NCBI GenBank assembly: GCA_965230195.1
Contig: OZ245997.1
Coordinates: 1-64,000, forward strand
Source: Putridiphycobacter sp965230195
Lineage (GTDB): Bacteria; Bacteroidota; Bacteroidia; Flavobacteriales_D; Crocinitomicaceae
Direction of reading: 5' to 3'
Length of the DNA: 64,000 bases
The position numbers were made by a program, and so were the translations under genes. Below are positions 28,641-39,492 of the stretch, in pieces; the first letter of the stretch is position 1; every line of letters starts with the position of its first letter. The notes under the pieces are model-generated. The model was not told where the DNA came from, did no database searches, and was given only the letters and a program-made list of their open reading frames with translations.

Positions 28641-30350
28641 TTAACAAGGAACAACACTCGAATGCAGCTGCCGCAGAGAGGGAAACTGCCTGAAAAACTC
28701 CCAGTACTCTGCCCTTGTCAGCTGAAAGCTTTCCAGTCTAAGCTCTCTCAGTCGTTCCATCTGACCGCCCGCCAGCAGGGAGTAGCAGGGATTGTGGCGA
28801 TTCTCTTCCAGCGTCAGCGAGTGCAGGCGACTCATGTTGCGAATGCGGCGACAATCCCCCTCGGCGATTTCGTCAATCCGTGATACAAAGACAAGCTTCG
28901 TCAACTCTGTCAGCTCCGCCAAGAAGGGCACGAACTCCTCGTCGAATTCACAGCATTGCACGTGGAGCTCCTTGAGGCGTCTCAGATTTATTAGGTGAGA
29001 TGTTACAACGAGGTGACAGTCGAAATCGAGCTCTTCGAGGCGACACAGGCAATTGAGGGAGGAGAGGATCTCTGTCTGGCTCTGCTTATCCTGTTCGTGG
29101 AGAGAACCAAGGTATAGGCAGGTTAGATTCGGCATAAAACGCAGTGCCCCTCCCACGTTGATGTCCGGAACGAGCAGCGCCGTCAGCTTCGGAAGCTCGG
29201 AAAGGAAGATGCCCACGTCTTGATACACGGGCTCGTGAGAAAACAGCGATAGCTTCTCGAGTCTCGTGAAACTTGTTAGGTGATAAAGCACGTGCGTCTC
29301 TGTGAGCGAGCCCTCCAGGGTGAGGTCTTTGATGCCGGAAAGCGGAGAAGCGCGATACATCGCGTCTTCCATGAGTTCCATAGGAGCGGATAGAGCCAGT
29401 CGGTCGAGGTGTTCAAAACTGCGCAGAAATAGACAACTGTCTTCATTCCACTCCAGCGACTGCCACGCGTCAATGGCGAGACTGCGAAGTTGCGGTGCGC
29501 AAGAAGACGCCGCCTACAAACAGAAAGCGTTTCGCTGGAAACGCCGGCAAAACGGGAGGTCGCTAACCTGGAGCAGGTACGCCAGACTATACGGCTGTTC
29601 GTCTTCTCTACACCGGAACGCGCACAGGGCCGTCAGACGCGTCGAGTCTTGGAAAGCGTAGGTTCTGCCTGCGTCGAAGAGGAGCTCCATGTTGACGATG
29701 AGCGTCTGCAGGGCGGTGAGCCCTTTCATCCGCGGCATTGTCGCTCCCGTCCGGAAGGCCGACAGAACCTCAAGACTCTCAAGAGCCGTCAGCGCAGTGA
29801 GACCATTCAGGCAACTCTGCACGTTTGGAAGCAGTTCCCGACAGCTATGAAATGAGAGACTGAGGTCCTGGAGGCCGCTGAGGTGACGGAAGCACTGTGC
29901 CCACGCCTCGGGCGTCGTCTGTTCTTCGACGAGGCAAAGCTGCAGTCTCCGCAGGAACCCGAACGTCACCAGTCCTTCCAGCGCCGCGTTCGTGACGACG
30001 TGCGGCTCTTCTCCGACGTCCTCGTCAACCATATCCATCGCATCGTCGTCGAATACAGTCTCCACGGACCTGCCCGGAAGTCGATAACTCAGCTCCGTGG
30101 CGCGAGGAAAGGACTCCGAAGCCCGACGGAGGGCATTGACGTCGGTGACACTGAGATGCGCCTCCATCTCTCGACAGACACTGTACCATCCTCTGCAAAC
30201 GCGGCGCCATTCTTGCAGGCCGTCCCCTCCGAGGTATCCCAGAACTCTGCGCAAGATGTCGTCGTCTTCCAAAGGCGAACAGATGAGCGAATCGGCGACG
30301 GCTTCCGAAAGCGGCATCTGCATTGCGCTTAGGAGCCAGACGTATTGCAA
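28641..30350 (-). CDS. F-box and leucine-rich-repeat protein, two exons
   Basis: The exons are 30350-29568 and 29513-28641 (1656 nt, 551 residues), separated by a 54-nt GT-AG intron. An F-box lies near residues 25-65 (SPLEDDDILRRVLGYLGGDG, then WRRVCRGWYSVCR), which would bind SKP1 in an SCF ubiquitin ligase. The rest is degenerate LRRs: repeated L-x-x-L-x-x-L units such as LSGLQDLSLSFHS, FEHLDRLALSAP and LTELTKLVFVSR. An acidic stretch (FDDDAMDMVDEDVGEE) separates the F-box from the repeats. The target is unknown. The start could also be an internal ATG (MQMPLSEAV, residue 10). Confidence 0.8.
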
Positions 30351-30588
30351 AGTGTGATGACGAGGAAGAACGAATGGACATCGTCACCGAATGGCCCCTT
30401 AAGAGAGGGACGCTGTTCTCTTCTAACACGAAACCAGTGTAACAAAGTGAGGTGTGTTGCGGACTGGAAGGCGCTCGGAACACTCGCTACCTGTCACGTC
30501 GAAAGGTCGTGGTCGCGATGTCGCCGGTGAGAGCTGACGGGCTTCGACGCGACACGTGTGACATAGCCGGCCTCTGAAGGGAATGTCT

Positions 30589-32024
30589 TTAATCAGCACC
30601 CGCCCATATCATGGAACAGACGGAGCCGAGGGACATGCCAATCAGCGACGCGAGCACGAGAATGTTCCCTCCTAGAAATGTCTCCCGGCCTCCCTCCAGC
30701 TTCTTCTGGCCCATTCCGAAGCAGCACAGCGTCATGTACCTACGTATCCTCGTTCGGCAGCGCAGAAGGACATCCAGTCGCTACCCGTCTGTGATGCCTA
30801 ATAGGGACATCAGCGATGCGATGAGGAAGGGGTTGGGAAAGAAATGAGCAGCGACAAAGGTGACCGGAATGAGCGCCGCCATTGCCAGCAGCGCCACGGA
30901 GACGGTCGACTCTCGGGTGGAGACGAAGGTACCGGGCGTCATCCGCGCCATAAAGTCCGAAACGGCGAAGGTGGCGACCAGCATCACGCCATACCAATCC
31001 CCTAGAGCATCGCACTGCGACGACTGGCATTCAGCAGAAGCGTCGATGCTGAAAGGCAGACGCACCTCGACATCTGAGATCACCCCTGGGAAGAGGGTGT
31101 AGGTCACGACATTGAAGAGGAGAAGTAAGAGACTCGCCGCCTTCAGCTTCTGGGCCACTTCCATGTACCGGCTGTCGCCATCGCTCACCAAAAGGTCGCT
31201 TTCTTTGTCCGACGCCGTCTCTGGAACGAGGACCGTTTCGGAGCAAGAATGCGGCTGTTCCGCGAACAGAGGGTGTGGGATGATGATGCATCTCTGCACC
31301 AGAAGACAAGCCAGACAGATGACAGCTGCGGACAGGAAGAAGATGGCGGCACTGATTCGCAGTCCGTCACTCGAATCTGTCAACATTGCCTTGGTCACAG
31401 CCCTAAGAGCAACGGTGAATACTGCGGCGAATCCCTGTCCCCCGACGTAGCTCTGCATCTCAACCTCTGGCAAAGTGTGAGGCAGTGTGGAAGAGTGAGA
31501 CTTGATAGTACTGAACCGGTAGGTACAGAGCGAGTCCCATGAAGCTGCCCTCCACGATGCCGTCCATCAAGCCGATGATAACAACAAAGGCCATGAGCAG
31601 CCAGAACGCCTCGTCCGATGCCTGTCCACCCTGCACGAAGAGGACATCCATCTGGGGCGATGCATCGCTGGATACAGAGTGCAGCATGAATGGAGGTGGG
31701 AGATACGAGCGGCAGAGAAAGAAGACTCAGGACGAAGACGACGAGAGCACAGGACATTCGGAAGTGTCCTCTGTCTCGTGCTGGGATGACGCCGTTGACA
31801 AGGACGGCGAGGAGCGTCGTGGGTATGCAGCAGATAGAGAACCAGCGCAGCACATCCCTCTCCTGCCACAGTTTCAGAAGATGTTCTGAATCAGAGGAAC
31901 GCACGGGGTAGGTGCCCTCGAAGTAATCCACGGCGCTGAGGAGGGCGTTCCAAGGGGTGAGGAATCCGCAGCCGAGAACGAAGTAACAGAAGCTCAGTCC
32001 GTCGGAACGACGGAAAGCCGGCAT
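30589..32024 (-). CDS. Equilibrative nucleoside transporter (ENT/SLC29), four exons
   Basis: The exons 32024-31707, 31651-31502, 31464-30785 and 30739-30589 total 1299 nt (432 residues), with introns of 55, 37 and 45 nt. The first helix FVLGCGFLTPWNALLSAVDYF contains the ENT hallmark PWN. Further landmarks are GLMDGIVEGSFMGLA (TM4 region), the GGQGFAAVFTVALRAVTKA helix (equivalent of GxGxxG), TYTLFPGV and the C-terminal CFGMGQKK. Eleven helices can be drawn, with a large hydrophilic loop after helix 6. ENT proteins move nucleosides across the plasma or organelle membrane. The start at Met 32024 puts helix 1 at residues 10-30; the frame is open further upstream. Confidence 0.88.
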
Positions 32025-32265
32025 GGGAAACGGAAGGAGACCGTTGACGTCGTCGCGTCGCCCAGTACATTCGACGTTGACCCCCACTCGCGCACGACAG
32101 GAGGCGGTCTTCCAGAGACAGAATGGTCGCGCAGAACCTTCCTTACAGGCGAGGAATCGCCGTATGATACAGAGGGCACCGAGCTGTGGCGGCTCGTCGG
32201 GGTCATTCGGAAGAACGCCGGAGTTCGAGTGTCCGACCGGACGAGCCAAAGGGGAGGGAGGGGTG

Positions 32266-32657
32266 TCACAGCACCGCGAACGCTACGGCCGCTGCCAGAC
32301 ACCACACCAGGAGTGCTTTGCGGTTCGGCCTAGAAGCTTCGTTCACGTCGTTCACGTCGTACACCTCATGTCGACCGCAGGCTCCTTCGGCGCACGGTCC
32401 AGCTGGGGCGCTTCCAGAACTGCCGCTTTGAGCTGAGGCGAAGGCATTTCCTCCGAAAATTGCGGACGCACGCGGTTGGCAGATGCCAAAGGTGCATGTC
32501 TCGAAACACCGCACATGAGCTCGTTGGAGATGCACGTGCATTGGGTCTGAAAGACGCAAAAGCGTTCATAGCATTCGCCGGAGCACGACTGAATCTGCGC
32601 CATCGCAGGATAGCGAAGCAAAGCGAGTGCCGAGAGCAACATCAGCAGTCGCATCAT
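32266..32657 (-). CDS. Small Cys-rich type I membrane protein A (CSGEC motif)
   Basis: The exons 32657-32365 and 32329-32266 (357 nt, 118 residues) are joined over a 35-nt GT-AG intron, among the shortest here. A signal peptide (MMRLLMLLSALALLRYPAMA) is followed by a compact Cys cluster, CSGEC-x4-C-x5-C-x-C-x6-C, a Pro-rich spacer, and a C-terminal hydrophobic helix (ALLVWCLAAAVAFAVL) reaching the last residue. This could be a membrane anchor or a GPI-type signal. The same architecture and CSGEC cluster occur in the next gene. No known family is recognised. Confidence 0.65.
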
Positions 32658-33182
32658 CCTGGGCAGAGTTGGTCCACGTTCAGCCAGTACAAGGTTACGC
32701 TGTGTGAATGCAGCCAAATCAGAGAGCGGAAGTCCGTTTGCTCGTTCGCAGCCGTTGTTCTCAAAATCTTCTCTCTACGGCTGCGAATGACTGGCGCCTG
32801 GACGAGGCCAAGGCAGTTCGTGCAGACCGTCGGGATCAATCAATGTCATTTAAAGCGGGATACGTTCGATCTTTGCCAGCCATCTGTCCGTCTCTTCACT
32901 GCAGAAGAGTTTCCCATGTACAAGTACTGTCTCATTTTCAACGCATGAATGGACTGAATAATTAGTTCTCTTAGACAACGCATTCCACATCTCACAACGC
33001 CATGATCGGGTAACGGACCGCAAAGCGCCTCATGAGGACGCAGAAAACTAGTGGATGTGAAACATACACTGAAGAAAACGGTAAAGGCGGAGCGATACAT
33101 GCACAGAAAGAAGGAAGCAGGGAAAACAAAAGTGAGTCAGTCCCTCAAAGAACACCCAATCTTCGTGGCAATGCAGAGGCTG
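32658..33182. other. Intergenic stretch between the two Cys-rich genes
   Basis: These 525 bases show no convincing reading frame or splice-linked exon on either strand; they probably hold the promoter of the left gene and the 3' end of the right one. Confidence 0.5.
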
Positions 33183-33572
33183 TCAGAGTATTGCGAGTAT
33201 GAATGTCGATAGAAGAATCCACGCCAACAGAACGCCATGTTGTGGCCTCAGCGCTGCGTTTCTGTAGTATACTTGATTTCCATCTCCGTCAATGTCAATG
33301 CTGGTTACGCTGCAGTCTGAACCGATGCAGATGGTAGGTCCGCACAGGTGTTTTCTTTTTCTTTTCGAGCAACCTGTTTGGCCAAGAGGTGAACAGCGTC
33401 CCCGACGGCAGTACTCGTGAGTGGAACATAAAGTATCAACGTTTTCGCATGAGCAAAAGAACTGGGAAAAATATGCACATTGCAGTTGTTCGCATTCGCC
33501 CGAGCACTCCACAGCTTCTGCATGCTTCCAGAGCACCAAGGAAGCTAACAGTACGGATAGCAGTCGAGGCAT
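33183..33572 (-). CDS. Small Cys-rich type I membrane protein B (CSGEC motif)
   Basis: This is a single-exon gene of 129 residues. It has a signal peptide (MPRLLSVLLASLVLWKHAEA), then CSGEC-x4-C-x7-C-x-C-x6-C, further Cys pairs (YCRRGRC, GCSKRKRKHLCGPTICIGSDC) and a C-terminal hydrophobic tail (LLAWILLSTFILAIL). The first cluster matches the neighbouring gene at 32266, so the two look like tandem, diverged paralogues. The frame is open upstream but the signal peptide fixes the start. Function unknown. Confidence 0.65.
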   Translation of the reverse strand: MPRLLSVLLASLVLWKHAEAVECSGECEQLQCAYFSQFFCSCENVDTLCSTHEYCRRGRCSPLGQTGCSKRKRKHLCGPTICIGSDCSVTSIDIDGDGNQVYYRNAALRPQHGVLLAWILLSTFILAIL

Positions 33573-33904
33573 TCTAACAGCAAAATGCTCAGGAGACAAC
33601 CACAGGAAGTAGAGATTTACTGAGCAGGAAATCCTGGAAAGAAGAAAACGCGCTGCCTCGTTGTCTGTCGCTCTGCACAAAACTCTCCAAGGCGCGTCTG
33701 CAATGCAACGGATATAGAGCGAAAAAGGACGATGCCTTGATTGAGTCAACTGATGACAGCGCTTAAATGGTCGTTGGTCTAACACCATTCGTATGACGTG
33801 GAGTGACAGGCCAATTGTTTCGCTCTGGAGCTGACGCGAGCATCATTCTCCGCGGAGTGATTTCCAGAGACTTCGAGAACATGCGAAAACGTCTGTCGCG
33901 TCCT

Positions 33905-34282
33905 CTATTCGATTTCTTCGACGGAATGTGCGTCGCTATCGCCCTCCTGCCTTTTCTCGGGCTCCGACTGGCGTCTCGTGGAACTCGGCTTCGATGGCCT
34001 TGACCGTCTCTGTTTCCGTCGGAGCCTTGGTTTGGCGTTTGATGGCCTCGCCGCTGCCCTTTCCGGCCTCTGCGACTTCTGCCGAGACAGTGGCGGTTTC
34101 TGCGGGACGTGAGCCTTTCTGGCGCTACTCTCTGCGTGGCTTGGCACTCGTCTCTGTCTCGCCTTCGGGTGTCGACTTGACAGCTGTGGACGAAAGCTTT
34201 GCCGGGGCAGGCAGCTAGCTGTCTTGCCGCAGTTTCGGCAGCAGAAGGCGTCTTGTCGCCCAGCGTACGTGAATTGTCTCAT
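33905..34282 (-). CDS. Possible small Arg/Lys/Ser-rich protein with a CCxxC cluster
   Basis: This is an open frame of 125 codons from MRQFTYAG. It contains FCCRNCGKTASC near the N-terminus, possibly a partial zinc finger, and then a very basic low-complexity tail (about 35 percent Arg/Lys) ending with an acidic cap. It is head-to-head with the NOL gene. An alternative frame on the same strand (AETATVSAEVAEAGKG region) also looks protein-like, so the true structure is open. Confidence 0.3.
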   Translation of the reverse strand: MRQFTYAGRQDAFCCRNCGKTASCLPRQSFRPQLSSRHPKARQRRVPSHAESSARKAHVPQKPPLSRQKSQRPERAAARPSNAKPRLRRKQRRSRPSKPSSTRRQSEPEKRQEGDSDAHSVEEIE

Positions 34283-34306
34283 TCTCGGCGTATGAATGAA
34301 TGAAAT

Positions 34307-35793
34307 GTGGCGTTCGTTTGTCAGGACCGTCATTTTTCACGATTTTTTCAGATGCGCGGAATTGGGCTTCGCCCTTCGCCATCTGCAACCCGTAAGCTTC
34401 GCCGCGATACCGACCGCGATCGACACTCACCGTGCACAGGCTGTTTTCGGCGCGTCGTCGTCCCCAGGGCAGCGGCTGTCGAAGGCGACATCACGCCGTC
34501 GACGAAATTCGACGCCACCGGCAACGGACGCGGCCGTCTCCCCGCGGGTCCTTTCAAAGTAGTGATCACAGGCTCAACCAAAGGTACTCTGCGACTCCCC
34601 TGCCCGCGGTATTGAGTGCGTGCCCTCTGCAACCGATAGGCATTGGCTTGGAGCTCGCTCGAGAGTTCCTCAGATCGGGAGATGACGTCATCATCTCATC
34701 CCGAAACTGTGCGTTTCGTCCCCATGACCGCTGCAGCGAGATCTCGCTCTTTTCTAGACAGCAACGTCCGACAGGCGGTGCGCGCACTGCACACAGAGTT
34801 CGGCCAAGACGCCAAAATCAGCGTACATCAGACCCGCTCCACCGTGCCTCTCTTCTGAGGGATGGTGTGGTCGGACAAGGGGGTCACATGCGACGTGTCG
34901 CGCTCCGGTGAAGTGGCAGATCTCGCGGACTACGCTCGCACAGAGCACGGCGCCATTCATTTCTGGTCACACTTCTCGCCCTTTCTCCTCTGCACGACGA
35001 ACGCCCTGCCCTGTGCAGGATCAACAACGCGGGAACGAACGGATACCAGTACCAACCGCTGACCGAGTTCGACGAAGAGACGCTGCGCGAGATTCTCGAA
35101 ACCAACATCCTGGGAGCCATGCTTGCCTGCAAAGAAGTGCCGATCGACCTCGGCACCGCTACGCGAACGAGTGTGCGATGCCCAGGCCGTTCGTGTCATG
35201 TCTCAGCAGGACGAAGACGGTCACATCTTCAACATGGACGGGGCTGGCGCCAACGGCCGCCCTACTCCGAGATTCGCCGCCTACGGCGCGACGAAGTACG
35301 CCCTCATGCAGTTCAACGAGTCCCTCAGCGCCGAGCTCAAGCTGCAAGAAATCGACAACATAGGTCGCGCTCGCTCTCGTCGCGCTCGCGGTCCTCATTC
35401 GCCGCACGGCGTCGTCTAGGAGTGCACATCCTGTCGCCTGGCATGTGCGTGACCGATCTGCTGATGAGCGGACAGCTGACAGAGACGGCGAAGTTCTTCA
35501 TCAACTGCCTGGGTGTGGAATCTCGCTCCTTTCGCTAAAAGCGTGAGATGGTCTCTGCAGCTGAGCACCCGAGCGTGCCGGCTCGGCACCTGGTGCCCTT
35601 GGTTCGGCGCATGGGCCAGGAGAAGAACGGCGGCGGCATCAAGAGCCGCAAGGTGGAGTACCTCACGCAGACCAAGGCTTACACGCAGATTTTCAAAGTC
35701 CGGTTCCCTCCGTCGACCATCGGCGTCTCATCTGTGTGACCTCAGCGGTTTTTGTTCAACGAACGGAAGAATCGTCACGTCCAGGAAGACTGA
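34307..35793 (+). CDS. NOL: Chlorophyll(ide) b reductase, NOL/NYC1 type, ten exons
   Basis: The exons 34307-34391, 34440-34583, 34640-34708, 34758-34822, 34880-34965, 35019-35136, 35186-35363, 35420-35512, 35561-35697 and 35746-35793 total 1023 nt (340 residues) in one frame. It is a short-chain reductase: the VVITGSTKG cofactor motif, VIISSRN, WINNAGTNGY, then the family-specific GHIFNMDGAGANGRPTPRFA with catalytic YGATK, and SPGMCVTDLLMSG. These phrases are typical of plant NOL/NYC1, which reduce chlorophyll b to 7-hydroxymethyl chlorophyll a in thylakoid membranes. The Arg-rich N-terminus before the cofactor motif fits a transit peptide. The start may instead be ATG 34352. Introns are 49-57 nt; the last ends TGTGACCTCAG. 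Confidence 0.88.
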
Positions 35794-35922
35794 GAAGATT
35801 TTTTGCGAAGGGGGACAGTGATGTGACTGACGTCTTGGATGCTCGGTCATGTCGGCGTGACGCACATGAGCGTGACCGAGCAGACAATTCACTCGAACGC
35901 GTGTTTGTTCGTTCGCTTTGCA

Positions 35923-37684
35923 ATGCGCGGCATTTGGCTGCTCACTTTCGTGGCGCTGCTGGCCGTCCTCGACAAACGCGTTCGGGGAGACCTCCACCGC
36001 ATCGCACTCAGGACCAAGCCGCGTTCTGTTGACTCTCTGCTGCTACCGCGTCAGAAATACGCGCAGTACTCGAATGCCGACCACCTCGACCGCGTCCCCC
36101 TGAAAGGCTACAACAACGCTCAGGTACGCGACGCACGACAGGCGGCGACAGTGACACGCTGTTCGTTTCTGTGCCCCTGCAGTACTACGGCCAAATCGGC
36201 GTCGGCACACCGCCGCAGTACTTCGATGTGGTCTTCGACACGGGAAGCTCCAACACGTGGGTCCCGTCGACCAAGTGCTGGTTCTCCATCGCCTGCTGGG
36301 TGCATCCATCCTACCGTTCCTCCCACTCCTCCACCCACTGGGTACCGTTGTGCTCGATGACATCTCGAAAAGCGTCGAGTGTGGTCTAGAGAGACGGACG
36401 ATTCTTCTCCATCCGGTACGGCTCTGGGAAGCTCAGCGGCATCTTCTCGGTCGATGACATGATCGTCGGCAATGTCACCATCAAGGCGCAAACCTTTGCC
36501 GAGGCGCTCTACGAGCCCGGACTCACTTTCGCGGTCGGAAAGTTCGACGGCGTGCTGGTCCGTGTGCCTCCGATCCGGTGAACGGTGACGCGACGTGTGC
36601 AGTACTTTAGGGACTGGGATTTCCGGAAATCGCCATCTCCGGCGTCGCGCCGCCGTTCCAGAACATGATCCAGCAACAGCTCATCGACGAGCCCGTCTTC
36701 TCGTTCCACATCAAGAAGCTGCCACCGGGCGAGAGCGAAGGCGACGGCGGCGAGCTCGTCTTCGGAGGCGCCGATCCAGCGCACTACACCGGAGAGCACG
36801 TCTGGGCCAATGTCACGATGCGCGGCTACTGGCAGATCAAAGTCGACAGCCTGAAGCTGTCCGGTATCGACGACATGTGCGACGGCGGCTGTCAGATGGT
36901 CGCCGACACGGGAACCTCGCTCATCTGCGGCCCCGCGAACGACATCAAGAAGATCAACGATCGCATTCGCAGAGCCGCAGAGGACAACGGACTGGAGACG
37001 CGGTCGATCGCGGACCTCTGCACGGATCATCTGACGACGATCGCGAAGGCGGTCTTCGACCGACGGCGCAACGGCGCGGCGGCCGAGGCGCTGTGCGAAG
37101 AGGTCGGCATGTGTCCGAAGCGAACGTCGAAGGCGTCGCTCTTTCCGGCGCAGAGGCGAAGGCTCATGGCCGAGGAGGACGTCAAGAGCGTCGAGTGCTC
37201 CATCTGCACGGCGGCGGTGCGGTTCATGAAAGGGGCCGCATCGTTGGAAGCTCTGGAGAAGAGTGGGATGATTGCCCACGTGTGTGCGACCATGGTGCCG
37301 CAAGACAACGGAATCTTCGGCTCTTCGACGACGTCGGTCGCGTGCTCGACCCGCGCGATCCTGCCGGACGTCATCTTCAGAATCAACGGTGTCGATTTCC
37401 CTCTCTCGCCGCAGAACTACATCTGGGAGGTCGGTCGCCGCCATCGCCTTTCCGCAGGAGTGTGAGGACTGTGTGACTGCAGATGAAGATGTTCGGTCAA
37501 GCGTCGTGCATCAGCGGCTTCATGAGCCTAGACATCGGCAAGGGTCTCTGGATCCTCGGCGATTCCTTCCTAGCAGGTTCTTTCGCTTCCCGCTCCATTC
37601 GAAGTGCGACGTCGCTCTGTTGCAGCCTATCACTCCATCTACGACTACGGCAACGAACGAGTCGGATTCGCCAAAGCGGCGTGA
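35923..37684 (+). CDS. Plant-type aspartic protease with saposin-like insert (phytepsin type), six exons
   Basis: The exons 35923-36123, 36183-36341, 36390-36557, 36611-37429, 37483-37576 and 37626-37684 total 1500 nt (499 residues). A signal peptide (MRGIWLLTFVALLAVLDKRV) and a propeptide precede the first catalytic motif FDTGSSNTWVPS and the second, VADTGTSLICGP. Between the second Asp and the C-terminal strand lies a plant-specific insert: LCEEVGMCP, then CSICTAAVRFMKG and later HVCATMV, the Cys pattern of a permuted saposin. The enzyme ends LGDSFLAAYHSIYDYGNERV and GFAKAA. This layout targets vacuole or lysosome in plants, where the insert interacts with membranes. Confidence 0.92.
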
Positions 37685-37810
37685 GGGAAGAGAGATTGAA
37701 TGGATGGCTCGTCGTTGGACGAGGCCAATAACCAACCAGTCACGATAGCGCACAAATGCTGCTTCAAAGCCTTATATGTTCCTCTACGGGTCACTTTCTG
37801 TAAAGATTGT

Positions 37811-39453
37811 TCAGAATTCGCTGTCCATGTCTGGGGGACGACACACGAAGAGCACCTTCGCCAGAACCTCGTGCGATTGCTCGGCGATTTCCTCCACTGT
37901 CTTCAGCGCCACCAGCGGCGCCGCAGAGACCAGGTAGTACGATTCGGGGTCTCGGGCCTCGTGGACGGAGGCGTCTGCGACCAACAAGCCGCTGCCGCTC
38001 AGTCTCAGCGCCTCTGCCTTGCTCTGCGGACAGAGCACGCTCACGGTGTCGATCGCTTGACGAGCGAAGGTACCTTGGCGAGGATCGATGATCGGAGCAC
38101 CGACAGCGAGGCGCAGTTCCTGATTCCGAGCGCGACGGGACGCTTGGCGTGGGAGAAGAGCGGCCAATTCGGCAGCGCCAGCCACTTCCACGGATGCTCG
38201 GGCATCTCCATCTCTTCCATGCTGAACAGGCCAAACTCGCCGGAGGTCTTGGCAACGGGACAGCGCTTCAGGACGGTGCCGTGGACCTAGACGTCCCCCC
38301 TCCTTCAAATCGCGACTCCTCCGAATGGCAGAGAACCGTGTCGAGCTCTCCGGCGTAGGGCAGGGGACGGAACCGCGTTTCCTGACTCAGAAGCCGGTAG
38401 ATGTGGATCTTGGCAGGTGCGATCCGATCTCCGGAGTCTTGCAGCTTCTCGTGGCCCGTCAGCACTGACGCCTGCGCAACAGGACCCACCGTCACATCCG
38501 TGACAGCGACATCTGGGCTACCAGCTTCTCCCGGGCCGTTTCGGAACGGACAACCTTGAGTCCCTTCTCCACGAAAGCGGCAATCAGTTTCCGTTCTCGG
38601 CTCTCGAGCGCCTGGAATTGCAGCAGGGCTGAGAAGGAAGGCTACAAGTGGGTTGATGTGACGTTTCGATAGTACTGGTAGGCCCACATGTCTTCGGGTG
38701 TGCATTCGAATCCCGCCGCTTCCTCCTCCCTTCTGTGGTACTCCTTCGCCGCTCTGGCCAGATCTCGCGTCTCCTGTGCTCCATCCAAAAGAGTGAGCAG
38801 ACATCACACGAAGCCATCTCGCACTTTGGCGTGCAGTCCGTTCCGCGCCACGTACTCGGCACAGGACACTCGGTCTGTCACGTCGAGAAACCGCAGCTCG
38901 TACAGAGCGAAATGCGCCCCTGTCGGATTCTCAGCATTCGTAGAGTGAGAAGAGTGCGACCTTCGATCTCAAAGTACTCCATGGTGGTCTCGTATCCCGC
39001 GAGGTTCTGTTGGCGACTGTGGCGTGCGATGGACTGCCGAACAGACGCCGCCGTGACCAAGATGTCCTGTTCGCGCTTGGCGATTCCCGCCAGCTGTTCG
39101 ATGAGATACGCGTCGTAGCCAGCGACGTTCAGTCGGGGGATGTAGGCAGCGAGCTCATACCACCGTCCCGCTCCCGCATTCAGCCGCTGGATCATCGCCT
39201 CCTCGTCGATCTCGTCAACCGCAGCCGCGTCCCTGTCCTTCGTCTGGACGAAGTAGCCCATGGGCGGTCGGTACGTGCGTTTCCCCTGGGCGTCTTGCGG
39301 TTCGGTCGGCACGAGGGGTTTGGCGAAGGGCGACGGGGTGGGACGACTGCCGGGGACGATGAGGCGGTTGGGTTTGGCTTGGCCATCGCTGTTGCCGGAG
39401 TTCGGCAACAGGAGGGCGCGGCAGGGACGACGGTACGCGACAGAAAACGCCAT
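37811..39453 (-). CDS. RAF1: Rubisco accumulation factor 1 (Raf1), seven exons
   Basis: The exons 39453-38961, 38919-38810, 38773-38663, 38611-38522, 38471-38337, 38286-38074 and 38023-37811 total 1365 nt (454 residues) in one frame, with introns of 36-51 nt. After an Arg/Pro-rich transit-like leader come Raf1 landmarks: GRWYELAAYIPRLNVAGYDA in the helical alpha domain, ALYELRFLDVTDRVSCAEYV, and the ETRDLARAAKEYHRREEEA...FECTPEDMWAYQYYRN segment. The beta domain follows (IHIYRLLSQETRFRPLPYAG) and ends VLFVCRPP. Raf1 binds and stabilises RbcL dimers during assembly of green-type Rubisco in the chloroplast. It starts 39 bp from MCC beta, divergently. Confidence 0.88.
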
Positions 39454-39492
39454 CCTTCAATTGCGGAGACGCCAGTTAATGCGCGAAGATCG
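39454..39492. promoter_or_regulatory. 39-bp gap between divergent Raf1 and MCC beta starts
   Basis: The predicted start codons face away from each other with only 39 bp between, so a shared bidirectional promoter with overlapping 5' leaders is likely. No TATA-like element is evident. If either true start lies further in, the gap widens slightly. Confidence 0.45.

Noticed and set aside
31460..31706. A frameshift in the nucleoside transporter gene
   Set aside because: A phase-0 intron at 31652-31706 restores one frame and a 432-residue protein with the expected helices, so no sequence error is needed.
39010..39492. Upstream extension of the MCC beta reading frame
   Set aside because: The long plus-strand frame runs back over the antisense of the Raf1 first exon; the Raf1 reading is supported by conserved motifs and the Arg-rich MCC leader begins at 39493.
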